From NCBI RefSeq assembly GCF_016859285.1, contig NC_053402.1:22267056-22331055 (forward strand): a DNA stretch of 64,000 bases, read 5' to 3'. This DNA comes from Xiphias gladius (Eukaryota > Chordata > Actinopteri > Istiophoriformes > Xiphiidae). This document shows, in pieces, positions 37,967 through 50,198 of the stretch. Under the pieces are notes generated by a model that was given only the letters and a program-made list of their open reading frames with translations, was not told the origin of the DNA and searched no databases. The stretch's first letter is position 1, and every line of letters begins with the position of its first letter. Position numbers and translations under genes: made by a program.

Positions 37967-38576
37967 ATGAATACTAAATTGTTTTATTGTGAGTGCCAGG
38001 GTTCATTCAATGAAATAAACTGTGGTTTTATTAATTTATCTCTGCTAATTTCCCGGCTGAGGTTAAGTCGGCTTAAGATTTTGGCATCCCGACAAACTGC
38101 GTAACACGACCTGTCGTCCCCCCCCCCGCCCCACCGATCCACCAATCAGCATCGTCCCCTTTGACCTCCGATAACCTCCCCTTCTCGGGCTGCCGGAGTC
38201 CGCCAATGGCGTGTCACGCTTTCTGTCACGCCTCCGGTGACTTTCGGAATGAGGCTTTGCTCGTTGATAAAAACCGGTTTCTATAAATGGATTAAATTAA
38301 ATCACTTTTCCCCCCACATACGGTCTCGTGTCTTTTATACAGAAGAGCTCAGTGGAGGTTAAATTATTACGCTAGGAAGAAAAAAAAATTTAAATTAAAA
38401 AAAATAATAATAATAATACAAAATAGTGACAGGCAGTTTAAAAGTAGTAACTGTAGTTCAAGTGTTTTTGTTAAAGGACTAAAATCCCAAAGGGCATTTT
38501 ACGTCTGGGAGGTTTCTGGCCTCGCATCAGCTGAGCGGTGTCTCGTATTTCAAAGCGGAACTCAAGTTGACTTTGA

Positions 38577-39400
38577 GCTGAGTGTTTTTGTTTCCGCACG
38601 AACAGTTAATCGGGTATATCTGCGTTACGTAGCGGCGATGGCAGCCCTCCGGTCGGTGAGTTCACTGAACGATGTTTGTGTGCCGTTGTTGTCTGTCTGC
38701 ATTGACTGTCTGGGTAAATGAATCACGCGTACGCGCGATAAGTGACCCGATAACGACCGAGGGAGACGACACGACCTTTGAGTCGGCGGGTCTACGGGGA
38801 GTGATGCGCCTGTTCAGCCGGCAGCGGGGGCCGGCGGAACAGCGTAGCGCGGAAAGGACGTTCGAAACCGAACCTCGTTCAAAAAATTGGGGAGACCAAG
38901 GTTGTCTGGCTTATCAGCAAAGATGAACGTCTGGCAAAAACGCGACTCAGCGCCTAATGTGAATCTTCAAGTTCCGATACTAAATTCGGCAGACATCCAG
39001 TCCAACAAGCTAGACCTTGTTTTATCAAATTCAAGTTTGTTTTTTGTTTTTTCAAGTGACCCAACTTTACATAGCTTCCCGTCTTCCACGGTTTTGGAGG
39101 ATGGCGGTAGACCAACCGTCGAGATCGCTAGTATTTAATACGTGCTTTCGGTAAATTAGTAGTATGCCGAATGAAAGAACGTATCCAACTAATACTGGAA
39201 TAGTTCAGAGTTTATTTCTTTGCCGTTGTGTCAACTGCCCGATAAGCCAGTGTTCGTTAAATTGCCGGAGTTGTAAATGGAGTCCGGCGTGAGGCTAGAA
39301 GGCAGCGTCCACCTCTTCGTGGGGGCTTAAGATAACTATCCGCAGAACATGTCGTGTGTATGTTGTTAGCGTGTTGTGCCTGTGCTACGCGTTTCGCATT
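38577..39400 (+). repeat. Copy 2 of the direct ~0.8 kb duplication, over the bcat2 5' end
   Basis: Near-identical to 36258-37110. It contains the proposed bcat2 start (ATG at 38638 in the context gcggcgATGg) followed after 18 nt by a GTGAGT donor. The unit is CpG-rich at its left end, as expected for a housekeeping promoter. Copy 1 extends further right with material that copy 2 lacks. Confidence 0.9.
38590..38637 (+). promoter_or_regulatory. bcat2: Putative bcat2 promoter / 5' UTR, CpG-rich
   Basis: CpG-dense sequence directly before the proposed bcat2 ATG, with a strong Kozak context. No TATA box seen. The assignment depends on the first-exon proposal. Confidence 0.35.
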
Positions 39401-40220
39401 TGTCAACAAAAAACAGGATAAAAATCCCATGCTTCGGATTTACGGGTGCTTGTCGGAAAACGTTACTGCAAAATAAATCTGCTTGCAGGCACCCATTGTC
39501 GCAACCGAGGCAAAACTTACATCATCCGCGCCTCCAAATGCACACAGCGGAGCCTCAGAGGCTCCTGCAGCGGAGCCTCGGTGCAGCTCTTCGTACGAAT
39601 TTCCAAGGCATCAGTTATACTGTTCTCTATAGCGATGCCTGACACGTGGCTACATTTATTTTGATGAAAATATGACTGGCATGCATAAAGGGGGGGGGGG
39701 GGTCATCATGGCCCAAACAGTGAGAGCACCATATAGAGGATGTAAACTCACGATGTAAACTGTGATGGAGACAACCGTTGCAGATTAAACATCAATTACG
39801 AGAAACTGAAACTGCATAGCTCGTCCCTCTAGAAGTTAAACAGTCCTGGAGACGGTATCAGACCTTGTCTGACCCCAATACTGACACGAAAAGAGCCGAA
39901 TTCACGTCGAGTCTCTCGTGACGGGAACTGCAACCGGCGCGCAGTCAGGCGGAACACCGCGCAAACCAGAGAGCCAGTAGAACGAGGGGCGTGATCACGC
40001 TTCGTCCGGCCTGGTGGACGCGTGGCGCGTCTTACGTTGCACTTGTCCGACGGCGAGCCGTTGTTGCTGGTGGCTCATATCTCGGGGCGACTCCCCGCGG
40101 GATCCTCGCAGACCCTCGCACCTCGCACATGCGGCGTGGTTCTATTTGCAGTAGAGCGCCCGAGCACCGGCTGTCTCCTGCAGGCACGATTGGTGCTGGG
40201 TCTCACACACACACACACGC

Positions 40221-40270
<50 letters not shown>

Positions 40271-43200
40271 CTGCCTGATGTCGGACACGTTATACCTCCT
40301 TGTATTAACATGGTCCCTGGTTTAAAAACTCAACACTCCTGACTGCTACGCACTGTACACCGGGCCACATCTCCTGCCTCATAGATCCTACCTCCACCAC
40401 GCTCATGATGTTCAGTGTGTGTGGAAGCAGTTTTTTTTTTTCTTGTTTTTTGTTGTTGTTGTTGCTTTCTGTGCTTTTTGTTGTTAGGCCTCACCTCACT
40501 GGTGTAAATGGGCTGAACAAAAGCAGCAGCAGCAGCAGCAGCACTTGTCAGGGCAACACGGCAGAGTCCAGCAGCCACACGACCTGTACCCCTCCCAAAA
40601 GGGATCATACAGTTGAATCAGCACCTGAACATTATAAACGTCATGAAGGGAGGATTTATGGCAGGGCCGCGTGGACCCGGCGGACTACCAGTAATGTAGA
40701 CTTCCGCGTGTGACTCTGCTGTTTTTGCTTTGTCTTGTTTCATTTGCAGGCACTCCGTGGACGACTCGTTCAGGCCCTCCCCTTTTCCATTGGCTCCCTG
40801 CGGTCTGCCAGCTCCTTTAAGGTAATGAGGGGAGACACACACATTCTCTTTCTCACCCGATGAGGCCTGGGTCACCTCCAGTGGGCTCGACAAGGCGGCC
40901 CGGCCCGGCGGGACGCGCCTGGTTTATAGATCGTTGTGGGAGGAAGGAAGTAGCGACGTGTCAGAAGAGGGTGTTGTCTCTTCATCTTTTACTTGGGCGA
41001 GTTGCCTAGAATTTAAAAATTCGTTTCCCCTCTGTCTTTCCCTCACTGTGTGCCTGTTGTAATTGCTTAATTCATTTTAATTGAACCTGATTAACTTGTG
41101 TCTAATTGACCGGATAACTCAGCCAACTGACTCCGTACAATGCTCGACTAATTGTCCTTTTAAAGCATGCTCCGTCAATAACGACAATTTTTAAATCAAT
41201 CGCTGTATTCGTCGCCTGCTCTGCTCTTGTCCTGTCCGCTCTTTTTTCCGGCTTGCTCGTCCGTCTCCGTCTCAGGTGGCGGATATCGGCATCGAACGCA
41301 ACACGGCATGCAAGCCGAAGCCCGACCCCTCGTCCCTGGTGTTCGGCAAGCAGTTCTCCGACCACATGCTGACCATCGACTGGTCGGACCGGGACGGCTG
41401 GGAGGCCCCTCAGATCAAACCCTTCCAGAACCTGTCGCTGCACCCGGCCACCTCCGCCCTGCACTACTCCATAGAGGTGAGAGAGGAGGGCTCTGCCGAC
41501 AGGCGGCGCAGGCGTCAGATCTCTGGCTGCATTTTATGCCCTAGACTGAAGAAAAAGTTAAGAGAGGCCTTTTCTGTTCGGGTCCTCTGACTCTCTAATA
41601 GTTAGCACTCAATGACCCATCATAACTGGCTCCATATGTCATTGCACTGAACCCCCGCAGCGTCCAGAGCTAAAGTGTCGCCCGCTTCTCTCTGCTCTCT
41701 CTCTCTCTCTCCAGCTGTTCGAAGGCATGAAGGCTTTCCGTGGCGTCGACAACCACATCCGTCTGTTCAGACCCATGCTGAACATGGAGCGGATGCATCG
41801 GAGCGCCGACAGAAGCTGCCTCCCCGTGAGTCTTTGTGCCACAGCGCGGCCGCTGCTCTGCCTGTCTCTGAAATTCTTCTGACTCTTTGAGCTTGCAGGG
41901 TCGGGCTGGTTACGTTACAGACTAACGTTGCAAAGCTATAGGTTGTTATGCAACCGCTTGGCAACCTTCCCACTCCCTGCACAAAACACCGCCCTGTCGC
42001 AGGAGTTAATGCTTCAACACAAGGGCAGGACACAGTGGAAACTATTCCAGTGGGTCACGTGACCCCCCCCCGACTCTCATTAAAAAGCAGTGTGCGCATG
42101 TAGCGGAAAACTACCAGCTCGCCACCATTATGGTTAATGTAAAACTAGAACCACGACGATTAGTCGATTAATTCTCTGCCGACTGACTAATCGATTAATT
42201 GAAAAATAAATGGCGGTGAAAATAATGGTTCATTGCCGTGCTAAAGTGCTGCCTTTAGGTAACCCCCTCTCGTTAAGCGCCGCTTGCTCATTTCATTACT
42301 TTACAGCCATAGTCATTGTTTTAGATCAAAGCCTTTGATGTGCACGTGCAGAATACAACGGATACTTGTTCAGTTGTAGAGGAAAATACCTGATTTCGTA
42401 GGCACAACACACCGACGTTTGGGGCTAGGGTTCATCGTTGATTTACCGCAATTACTGTGATTATTTCCTTCATTTCGAGTATAATTTTAAAAACGTATAA
42501 TATTCCATAACATTGAATGTAAAGTCTCACGAAATAAATGGTCACATCTGTCCACCCGTGTTCGTAAACCCTGTAAGTACGTAAGTAAGAAAAGAGCAGT
42601 GAAAAAGAGCCACTGGTTAATGTCCTTGACCTTTTTTTTTTTTTTTTTTTGTCTCTGTAGTTGTTTGATAAAGGTGAACTGCTGGAGTGCATCAGGAAGC
42701 TGGTGGAGATCGACCGGGAGTGGGTCCCCTACTCCCAGGACGCCAGCCTCTACATCAGACCCACCTTCATAGGCGTTGAGGTGAGCTTTAGCGTCCGTCA
42801 GCGTCAGGCGTCAGGTGCAGGGAAGCTTCGGAGCGTTTTCAGTCGTGTGCGCCAGACGGCGTGTGCAGGTTCCCGCCTCGGCTGAGCTAAACACAGGAAA
42901 AAAAGGACTGAATTTAGCTTCCTCAAAAAAAATTATAAATTCATTCTGTGTTGTATTAAAAAGTTCTAAAAATAAAATTTGTTGTTGTAAATTAAGTAAA
43001 ATGTGGTTGGAGAACACTCCAGCACATTCTGATTATTGCTGTGCTAACTGACGTCCAGCTTGTAATTACCCGTCTTCTCCTCTTCCTCCTCCTCCTCCTC
43101 CTCCTCCTCCAGCCGTCTCTGGGCGTGTCTCGGCCAGGAAAGGCTATGATCTTTGTCATCATCGGCCCGGTGGGACCCTACTTTGCCACAGGGTCCTTTA

Positions 43201-46200
43201 ACCCCGTTTCCCTGCTGGCCGACCCTTCGTTCGTCCGAGCCTGGAAAGGAGGCGTCGGGGCTTATAAGATGGGAGGGTGAGTTTGGTGGTTTTTTGTCCC
43301 CTTTTTTTTCGTGTCCTAGGAACTGCAGGTACAGTTCTCCTTATTAAGGAAAGCTGACTTTTAAGATTCAAAGCACTCCACCCGTAGACCTGGCGGTAAC
43401 TTCAACGGTCGCCTTATCCTAAACTTCTCTTCTTTTTATCATGAGATTTGCTTGTACAAGCGTTCATGGTCAGATTCCCACCATCCCCCTTTGTTCCAGC
43501 CTGTCACTTGTTGATGAGGAGGCGCGCATTTGTGAGCTCTGATTGTCGGCCTAAATTGCGCCTGTAGAAACGCACGACTGCTCCGAAATGTTGCACCCGG
43601 GCAAAAACTACCAAATGTGAGAAAATAGGCGAGTAACAACAAGTTGTCTTAAATGACTCAAATGCGCCACTGCAGAATGAATCCGTTGGTAGGGAGGGTT
43701 CCTGCGTGAGGCCAAATGTCATGAAATCATCGGGATTTAAGAAAAGCTCCTTGCCTGTGAATTTCCACTCGGCCTGTCAAGACGGGAAAGGCAGAGCTGT
43801 CGAGTGTCGGGGTCAAATCAAAGGAGGGGTGGTGGAACGGGAAAGACATTTTCGCCTCGTCATGGCAGGAAGAGCACAGGTTAGTGAAGATGATGTTTCT
43901 CAGGAGGTGGAGCGGGTGTGATTCGGATACTGTTTAAAACCGCAGTGTTCAGGATCGCTGATGACCGGTTCAACCACAGAGCCGTCATTGTTTCTCCTGC
44001 TATGACTGACTGTGGAGCTTTGTTTCACATTGTGATAGAGATCAAAGAAAGTCAAAGAAATGAGGTTAGACAAGTGGAAAAACAAAACCAAACAAAAAGA
44101 CAAACAGGGAAGGTTGTTAAAGTGCGGATCCCTCCGGTGTGTCAGTGCTCCTGTAATCTCCGCTCATTCCACAGAGCCTGTAATCACAGTCCCGCTTCCA
44201 CATGACTCTGGTATCCCAAAGTAGCACCTGCTCAGCGCCGGCGCGATTACATAACGCCGACGGACGCCCACTCGACTGGCTAAGCCAACAGAATCTGCAG
44301 CCCCCCCCACTCATTGAGCCTTTGTCTGCTGCTCAAGCCTGAACCGCACTGATAGCAGTCGCAGCTCCACCAATACCGGATACTTGAGGCCGATACTGAT
44401 GTAGCTATTTGAGACCTTAAAAAAAGAATCTGACAACGAGATATCGACGGGTAGTAATTTTAAGGAGCGAAAGTTAAGATTAAATCAATAACCATCAACA
44501 TAGATAAGTAAATAAATGCGTGGTATGTAAACAAAACGAAAGTTTAAAAAAAAAAAAGGACTGTAGTGCCAATGATGATGGAAAGCCGAGGGGGGAAAAA
44601 CCAAATAGAGAAAACGTCGTAATAACCTGTCGGGAAACATCGCACCTCGTCTCAGAAATGACAGTGTTGCCAGTTTGGCTTCACATTTTCAGCAGGATGC
44701 TGTGATTACACCCAGGTTGAACTTCTCGCCGTGGGTGGCGAATGGCTGCCAGGCTCCAGGAAATGTTGTTGTGGATCCCCCTCAGAGCGAACAACTTTTC
44801 TCCAGCTGGGAAAAAACACAAACCGCATCGGTTAGCTTCTTCAGCAACCACTCCAAATACTGCTGAGCCCGTTCACGATCGAATCCCACGTAACCTCCAT
44901 TTAGTGTCGTCTCCCCGTAAGGACCTTAGTAGTGGATAAGGAGGGCGAACGGGCTTAATACAAATTTCTTTGATCTGCTCTGCCCGCCGGTGGATGGAGA
45001 CCGATGCCCACACAACAATACTTATACATCTGCAACAAGCTGGTACAGTCGACTCGAACCGGAAGCCCGGAGACCGGGGTACTTTTCCCCGAGGCCCGGT
45101 GGAGACCAGACCAGAGCCACGGGGCGGGCGTCTGCTGGATGGGCGACTCGGTGAGGTCACAGCAGGTCAGAGCTGCGTGAGTCTCGGCGACCTATGAATC
45201 GACGCGAGTGCCGCGACTCAGCTTCGAGCCCTGTTGTTCATTGTTCATTGAACCCTCACAAGGAAGTTTTTTATTTATTTTTTTTTTAGAGCTGCATATT
45301 TCTCAGTGTCCTTTAACTTCTTGGCATCAGTTAATACTATGTATTTATTTGTTCAAGGAAGCGTAGAGCAGTGTGGGTTTTTTTTTTTTTTTTCGTGTTT
45401 TTTAATCTGATCAGAAAACAATGGCCAACAGAAATCATTCCTCAGTTGACGCTGATGGCGTTTCACCAGGAAGGAGCCTTCCCTCTCGGCACAAACACCT
45501 GTCTGTGGGAGCTGGTTTGCTGTCGCAAGGCAGGAGAGAAACACGTCCGCCCCCGTTCATCTGCTGCTTCCTGGTAGCTGCTAAATGAATCCTTTGGAAG
45601 ATCTTTGTTTGAAACGTTTTTACGCTACGAGCCAAGTAAAAAAAAAAAAAAGCTGCACGGTGGGTCAAACCTGAGATATTCAGAAGGTTCACGAAGAACG
45701 CAGGAAAACCAGTGAATCCAAAACACCACAAATAATTAAAGCAAACACCAAAATTACCCCTGGAACCTGACATCTGTTTGTTTTTTGTTTTCACCCTTTT
45801 GCCATCTCTCCATTTTAGTTTACTTTAACCCCCCCTCCTCCCTCTCTGCAGCAACTACGGTCCCACGATAATGGTGCAGAACGAGGCGGTGAAGCGAGGC
45901 TGTCAGCAGGTCCTGTGGCTGTACGGAGAGCAGGAGGAGATCACCGAGGTCGGCACCATGAACCTCTTCATCTACTGGACCAATGAGCAAGGAGGTCAGA
46001 CGCTTGAACGGCTTTTGAGTTTTCCCTCGCGGGGCTCTGCGGACGGCTGAAGGATGCCCCCGGACTTTTCTGTCCATGTTTTAGGCCGCCTGGAACCAAA
46101 ATTTGGAGCCTCGTCGTTTTGACGAGAGATACGACTGATCTAATGAATGCGTGTGTGTGTGTACGTGTGTGTGTGTGTGTTTTCGTGTCTGCAGAGAGAG

Positions 46201-47942
46201 AGTTGGTGACGCCTCCTCTGGACGGCATCATTCTCCCCGGAGTCACCAGACAGTCTCTGCTGGACCTCGCCAGAGCCTGGGTAAGGACAACCAGACGCAC
46301 ACCGTGCGATTTCGATTAGCGTACGAGTTCATATTTAACCGCGAGCGGGAATTTTCAAACGGAATTTCTCCCACTTCTCCTCAAAATTTCCGTGGAGCGG
46401 CTCACGCGCACCCAAAAGTGCCCCCGGACAACCGCTGGGCGGGATGGTCGGGTTGGATAAAAGGGCCTCCTGTTGAGTTTTTCCCAGTAAGAAAGCGACT
46501 TTAGAAAAAATCCATGCGGATAGATGCCGCTGCTCGACGCAGTGGGAAGAACAAGGCGAGCTGTGTTTTTTCAGTGAACCGCCCCATCGGCCGCTCTACC
46601 CGCCGCACTTACGCTCATATTCAGCGACGTGGTTTTTCACGATCAACTCAATGGGAAAGCAGAAAAAAAATCCCAAATTCTGTCCATTTTATCCCCATCT
46701 TCGCTTTTTTCTCGTGAATTCTTTGATTATTTTACGTCCTCGCGCCTCTCGAAATTATTCCAATAAAAAATTTTTTTTTAAAATGAATTATTCAAACAAA
46801 TCTCAGGTGCACCTGCTCGCAGCTTACTGTCATACGCTCTCGGTGGTGACGGGTCACGAGCCAAAAAATACTGCAGTGAACCTAAATCCCATGTTGATGT
46901 TGGTTGGCTTCTGTGTCCCAGGGTGAGTTTAAGGTGACAGAGCGCACGATGGGCATGAAGGAGCTGCTCGGGGCTCTGGACGCCGGAAGGATCCTGGAGA
47001 TGTTTGGAGCGGGGACGGCCTGTGTGGTCTGTCCGGTCGGCAGCCTCCTCTACAAAGGAAAGGTGGGAGTTCGCCTTTGGTGCGCGCTTCTCGGTAAGCG
47101 GTTCGTGGGGACTGAAGTCGTTCTCCGGGAGAAATCCACCTGGGGAAAGTTTCCCTCCGCCGATGATGGTGACGGGGGTTTCTCTTGTACACGACTTCAA
47201 GGGAACCAGCTTACTGCAGAAAGCCGACTGTAATCCACACGCACTGAGCGTAAATCATTCTGGCAAAGGACTAAATTGAAAATGTGCTTCTCTCTCTCTC
47301 AGACGTATCAGATCCCGACTATGGAGAATGGTCCAGATCTGGCAAAGAGGTTCCACAAAGAGCTTACTGATATTCAGGTGAGTGCACTAAAAACTAATGC
47401 TTTTAGACTCGCAGCAGTAAAGCGAACTCTCACGGCGGCAGATCTTTTTACTCGTGATGTCTAGAAATAAAAATCGGTTTTTCAGCAAACTGAAAACCGA
47501 AAAGCACGCGACAGGATAAAGATCAGACGTTGACGAGTTCAGCTTCCTCAGCGCAGTTTAGAAGATACTTTGCAACTCAGTTCGACATCAGCTCGTCGAA
47601 ATTATGATTTTTTTTATCGTCTGTTAACCTGCCAGTTCTTGTTTTGATTGTTTCTGGGATGGTTTAGTCTATGAAATGTCAAAAGCATAGTGAGAGAGTG
47701 TCTGTCACAGTTTCCCAGCAGTCCAACTGTTTTTGTTTGATAAAGGCTTATTCAACTATCAAAAATGTAACGTCATGTGGCAGCCGAATGTTTATTTTCA
47801 CTGTGCAGCTTTGACTTTAACATTCACAAAGCAACGTGTAACTTTTTCTGCTTTCTAACCGGCTTCTGTTTTCTTCCCTTGTTCCTCCTGCTTCCCCCAG
47901 TATGGACGCAAACCAAGCGACTGGGCGCCACTCGTCGTCTAA
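38638..47942 (+). CDS. bcat2: Branched-chain amino acid aminotransferase, mitochondrial (BCAT2)
   Basis: PLP-dependent, fold-type IV aminotransferase. It reversibly moves the amino group of Leu, Ile and Val to 2-oxoglutarate, the first step of branched-chain catabolism in mitochondria. Exons: 38638-38655 (proposed), 40750-40821, 41276-41476, 41715-41825, 42661-42780, 43113-43276, 45852-45994, 46195-46280, 46922-47062, 47303-47377, 47901-47942. All phases agree and total 390 residues (human 392). Seen: LFEGMKAF, the PLP-binding lysine in AYKMGGNYGPT (Lys226), [14 protein letters not shown] and the redox CVVC centre (339-342). Exon 1 plus exon 2 give an Arg-rich leader without acids up to residue 30, a good mitochondrial presequence, and the total length fits. 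Exon 1 is the weak point because it lies inside a duplicated segment; exons 2-11 are secure. hsd17b14 lies upstream on the same strand, and ifi35 converges from the right. Confidence 0.95.
40203..40269. repeat. (CA)n microsatellite
   Basis: About 33 dinucleotide units with a few CG interruptions, in the proposed first intron of bcat2. Confidence 0.95.
40523..40543. repeat. (CAG)n trinucleotide tract
   Basis: Seven CAG units in the proposed first intron of bcat2, 200 nt upstream of exon 2. Non-coding in the model given. Confidence 0.85.
42145..42205. repeat. Fragment of gattaat-type MITE
   Basis: 'gacgattagtcgattaattc' and 'gactaatcgattaattgaaa' face each other over a few bases, the terminal palindrome of the family seen at 6190 and 17330. 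In a bcat2 intron. Confidence 0.55.
43079..43112 (+). repeat. (CCT)n tract serving as polypyrimidine tract
   Basis: Ten tandem cct units run directly into the cag acceptor of the bcat2 exon at 43113, so the simple repeat supplies the pyrimidine tract. Confidence 0.85.
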
Positions 47943-49432
47943 ACGGCCATTTTGCACATGCCACTTCTACCAACAGTTAGTCCCACAATTCCTGTTTGGA
48001 CGACCTGCCCCCCCCCCCCAAAAAAAAAAAAAGAAAATAGTAATAATAACATTGATGCACTCCCACTTTCTTAACCAACCCAAGGAGACGGACGGTCTTC
48101 CCGGCCAACTTTTACAGATGATCCTCTTCTCTACAGACTCTCATAGGAATACGGTTGGTGGTTTTAGGGTAACAGCTGGTTCAGGAAAGCAGTGTTAACA
48201 ACCACAGGCGAGGTTTTGACTTGACACAAGCCTTGACCTCGAGGTGCATGTACTGCAAAGCAGGAAAAACAGCTGTTATTTGGAGGGAAAGACAAAACAA
48301 AACAAAACAGGCAAACGATAAACGATCAAAACAAGGATGAGGTGCGCCCCCCACTGGCACCAGGGCATCACATCTTCTGTTGCTCAGAGTTAAGAGCACA
48401 AACCTTCATCATCATCATCGACATTGAATTCTGGTCTTAAAATAGGCACAAACGGACCCACCTCAGGCATCGGAGGTGAAAATACCTGCAGTACTGAAGC
48501 AGCTACGTATTCGGCGTGTGGGACTTAGCATTAGGCCGCTTGTCCCGAGGACTGTCTCTCGTCAACAAATGTACACAAGTGTGTGTTTCGCCGCAGAAAA
48601 ATACTTTTCCTAATGATAACCTGTACGACTTGGGGTTTTCCCTGGAACTTTTTAACATGTTGAGTAGCCGAAAATCGCCGAAACGTGATCAATGCGTGTA
48701 AAAACGCGTCGCAGAGCGGCGTGTTCGTAACCACGTGAGAGAGTGTCGCCGCAGTCCTCGCGGGGCCACGTCACTTTTGATGCCAGAGTTTGCGCGGACC
48801 GTGGTTGACGTCCGTCGTGTAGCTGAGCCCGACCCAGTTTTTTTTTTTTAAATGTCTGTTGAGATTTAAAAAAAAAAAAAAAAAAAGGGGGGGGGGCGAT
48901 GTCCAAGTGAACTTTAGCACAGACCAACAAACGGTAGGATGACGAAGGTCCTGGACGGGAAGGCCTGTTAGAAGCTAGCAGTTCCTCCTGCAGCAGTTAA
49001 TGTGTAATCCCTGCGAATAGTTAAAGAAAAATAGGTTGCGTTGATGTTTTTAGAGGTTTTTAAAATTTCTTTTTTTCCTTGTCTGGATGTGAAACTAGAG
49101 GTCGACTGTCTTCCAAAGTACTTGTCTGCGTGTGTCTCCCTTGTTTTGTTTGTTTTTTTTCGCTGTACTCTCGGCTTCCTGTCCCTCCCCTCGCTGGCTG
49201 TCCTCCACCCGGAAACCGCACACCTGTCCCTCTCGTCTGTCTCAAGTGCCTGACCTCAGTCTGTTAGCTCCTCGCTGTCAGCTGCGCTCTTGTTTTTACC
49301 AGTTTGTGCACTAGAGGGGGGATTTAGCCGGATCCTTTTAAGCAAATGTCGGTTTAGTTTTTCTTGTTTTCATTTTTGTTTTTTTTTAAATGTGCTGTTG
49401 ATTTTACTCTGCTGTTATGTTTTTACAATAAA
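47943..49432 (+). other. bcat2: Probable 3' UTR of bcat2
   Basis: Non-coding sequence after the TAA at 47940-47942, up to AATAAA at 49427-49432. It includes C and A homopolymer runs (48007-48032, 48836-48896) and a catcatcatcatc tract near 48408. No other gene is apparent. Confidence 0.55.
49427..49432 (+). terminator. bcat2: Poly(A) signal of bcat2
   Basis: AATAAA followed by the GT-rich 'gagttgagtggctgtctttc'. The first well-formed signal with a downstream element after the bcat2 stop. Confidence 0.6.
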
Positions 49433-50198
49433 CCTGATCTGAGTTGAGTGGCTGTCTTTCTTTTTCGTCAGGGTGGGGCCCCAGGGCCCAGGGCCAGATC
49501 CTCTGCATATGAGGCAACAGTTAATGCTTCTTGTTTGAAAGTCGTAGAGCTCAGTTAAACGACACTGAATGACCACAAGCAGATGCTCTGATCTGAGCCT
49601 CCACGGGGCGAATAAGTGGATTTCACCAAGATGTCGAGCTTTCCCTGAGGTCCTCGTGGTTTTTTTGGGTTTATTTTTCACTAATCTCAGCAAAAGGAAA
49701 AAAAAAACTTGGTTGGTCTCGTGTCATTTCCTTTCACATACCAGTTGAATTGCACTGCCACAAAATGTGTGTACCCGCGTGACAGCGGGACGTTTACGTC
49801 CTTATGCCATAAAACCGGGAATAGTTTTGTCAAAAAGTTACGTGCAAAAAAAACGAAAAACAAAAACACATTTTACTCATTAACGGGGTTTTGCATAATC
49901 GTAACTACAACTGCAAATAGCAGCGGTAGCGATTCATTTACCATTTTTAAAAAATAACCACAGAAAACCCTCGTTCTTTATCTGTGAGCACAAGTTTAAT
50001 GGTTCTGAAAGTCACCAGAGGGGGCAGTTTTAACGACACCAAAAAAAAAGAAAAGCCTTCAATAAGAAGTTCATAACTTTGCTCCTCAAGACGCTGACTT
50101 CCATCACAGGAGGTTTGAATCCTGTGTGTCCCCATGAACCCCTTTTGGGGTTTTTTGGGGGGGTTTTATGGAGCAGGCCCGGGGTAAAGCCACAGCCT
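49433..50198. other. Spacer between convergent bcat2 and ifi35; junction of two synteny blocks
   Basis: No coding sequence. It probably holds the ifi35 3' UTR on the minus strand: ATTAAA at 49995-50000 and AATAAA at 49670-49675 (both minus) are candidate poly(A) signals, 199 and 524 nt past the ifi35 stop. Confidence 0.5.
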
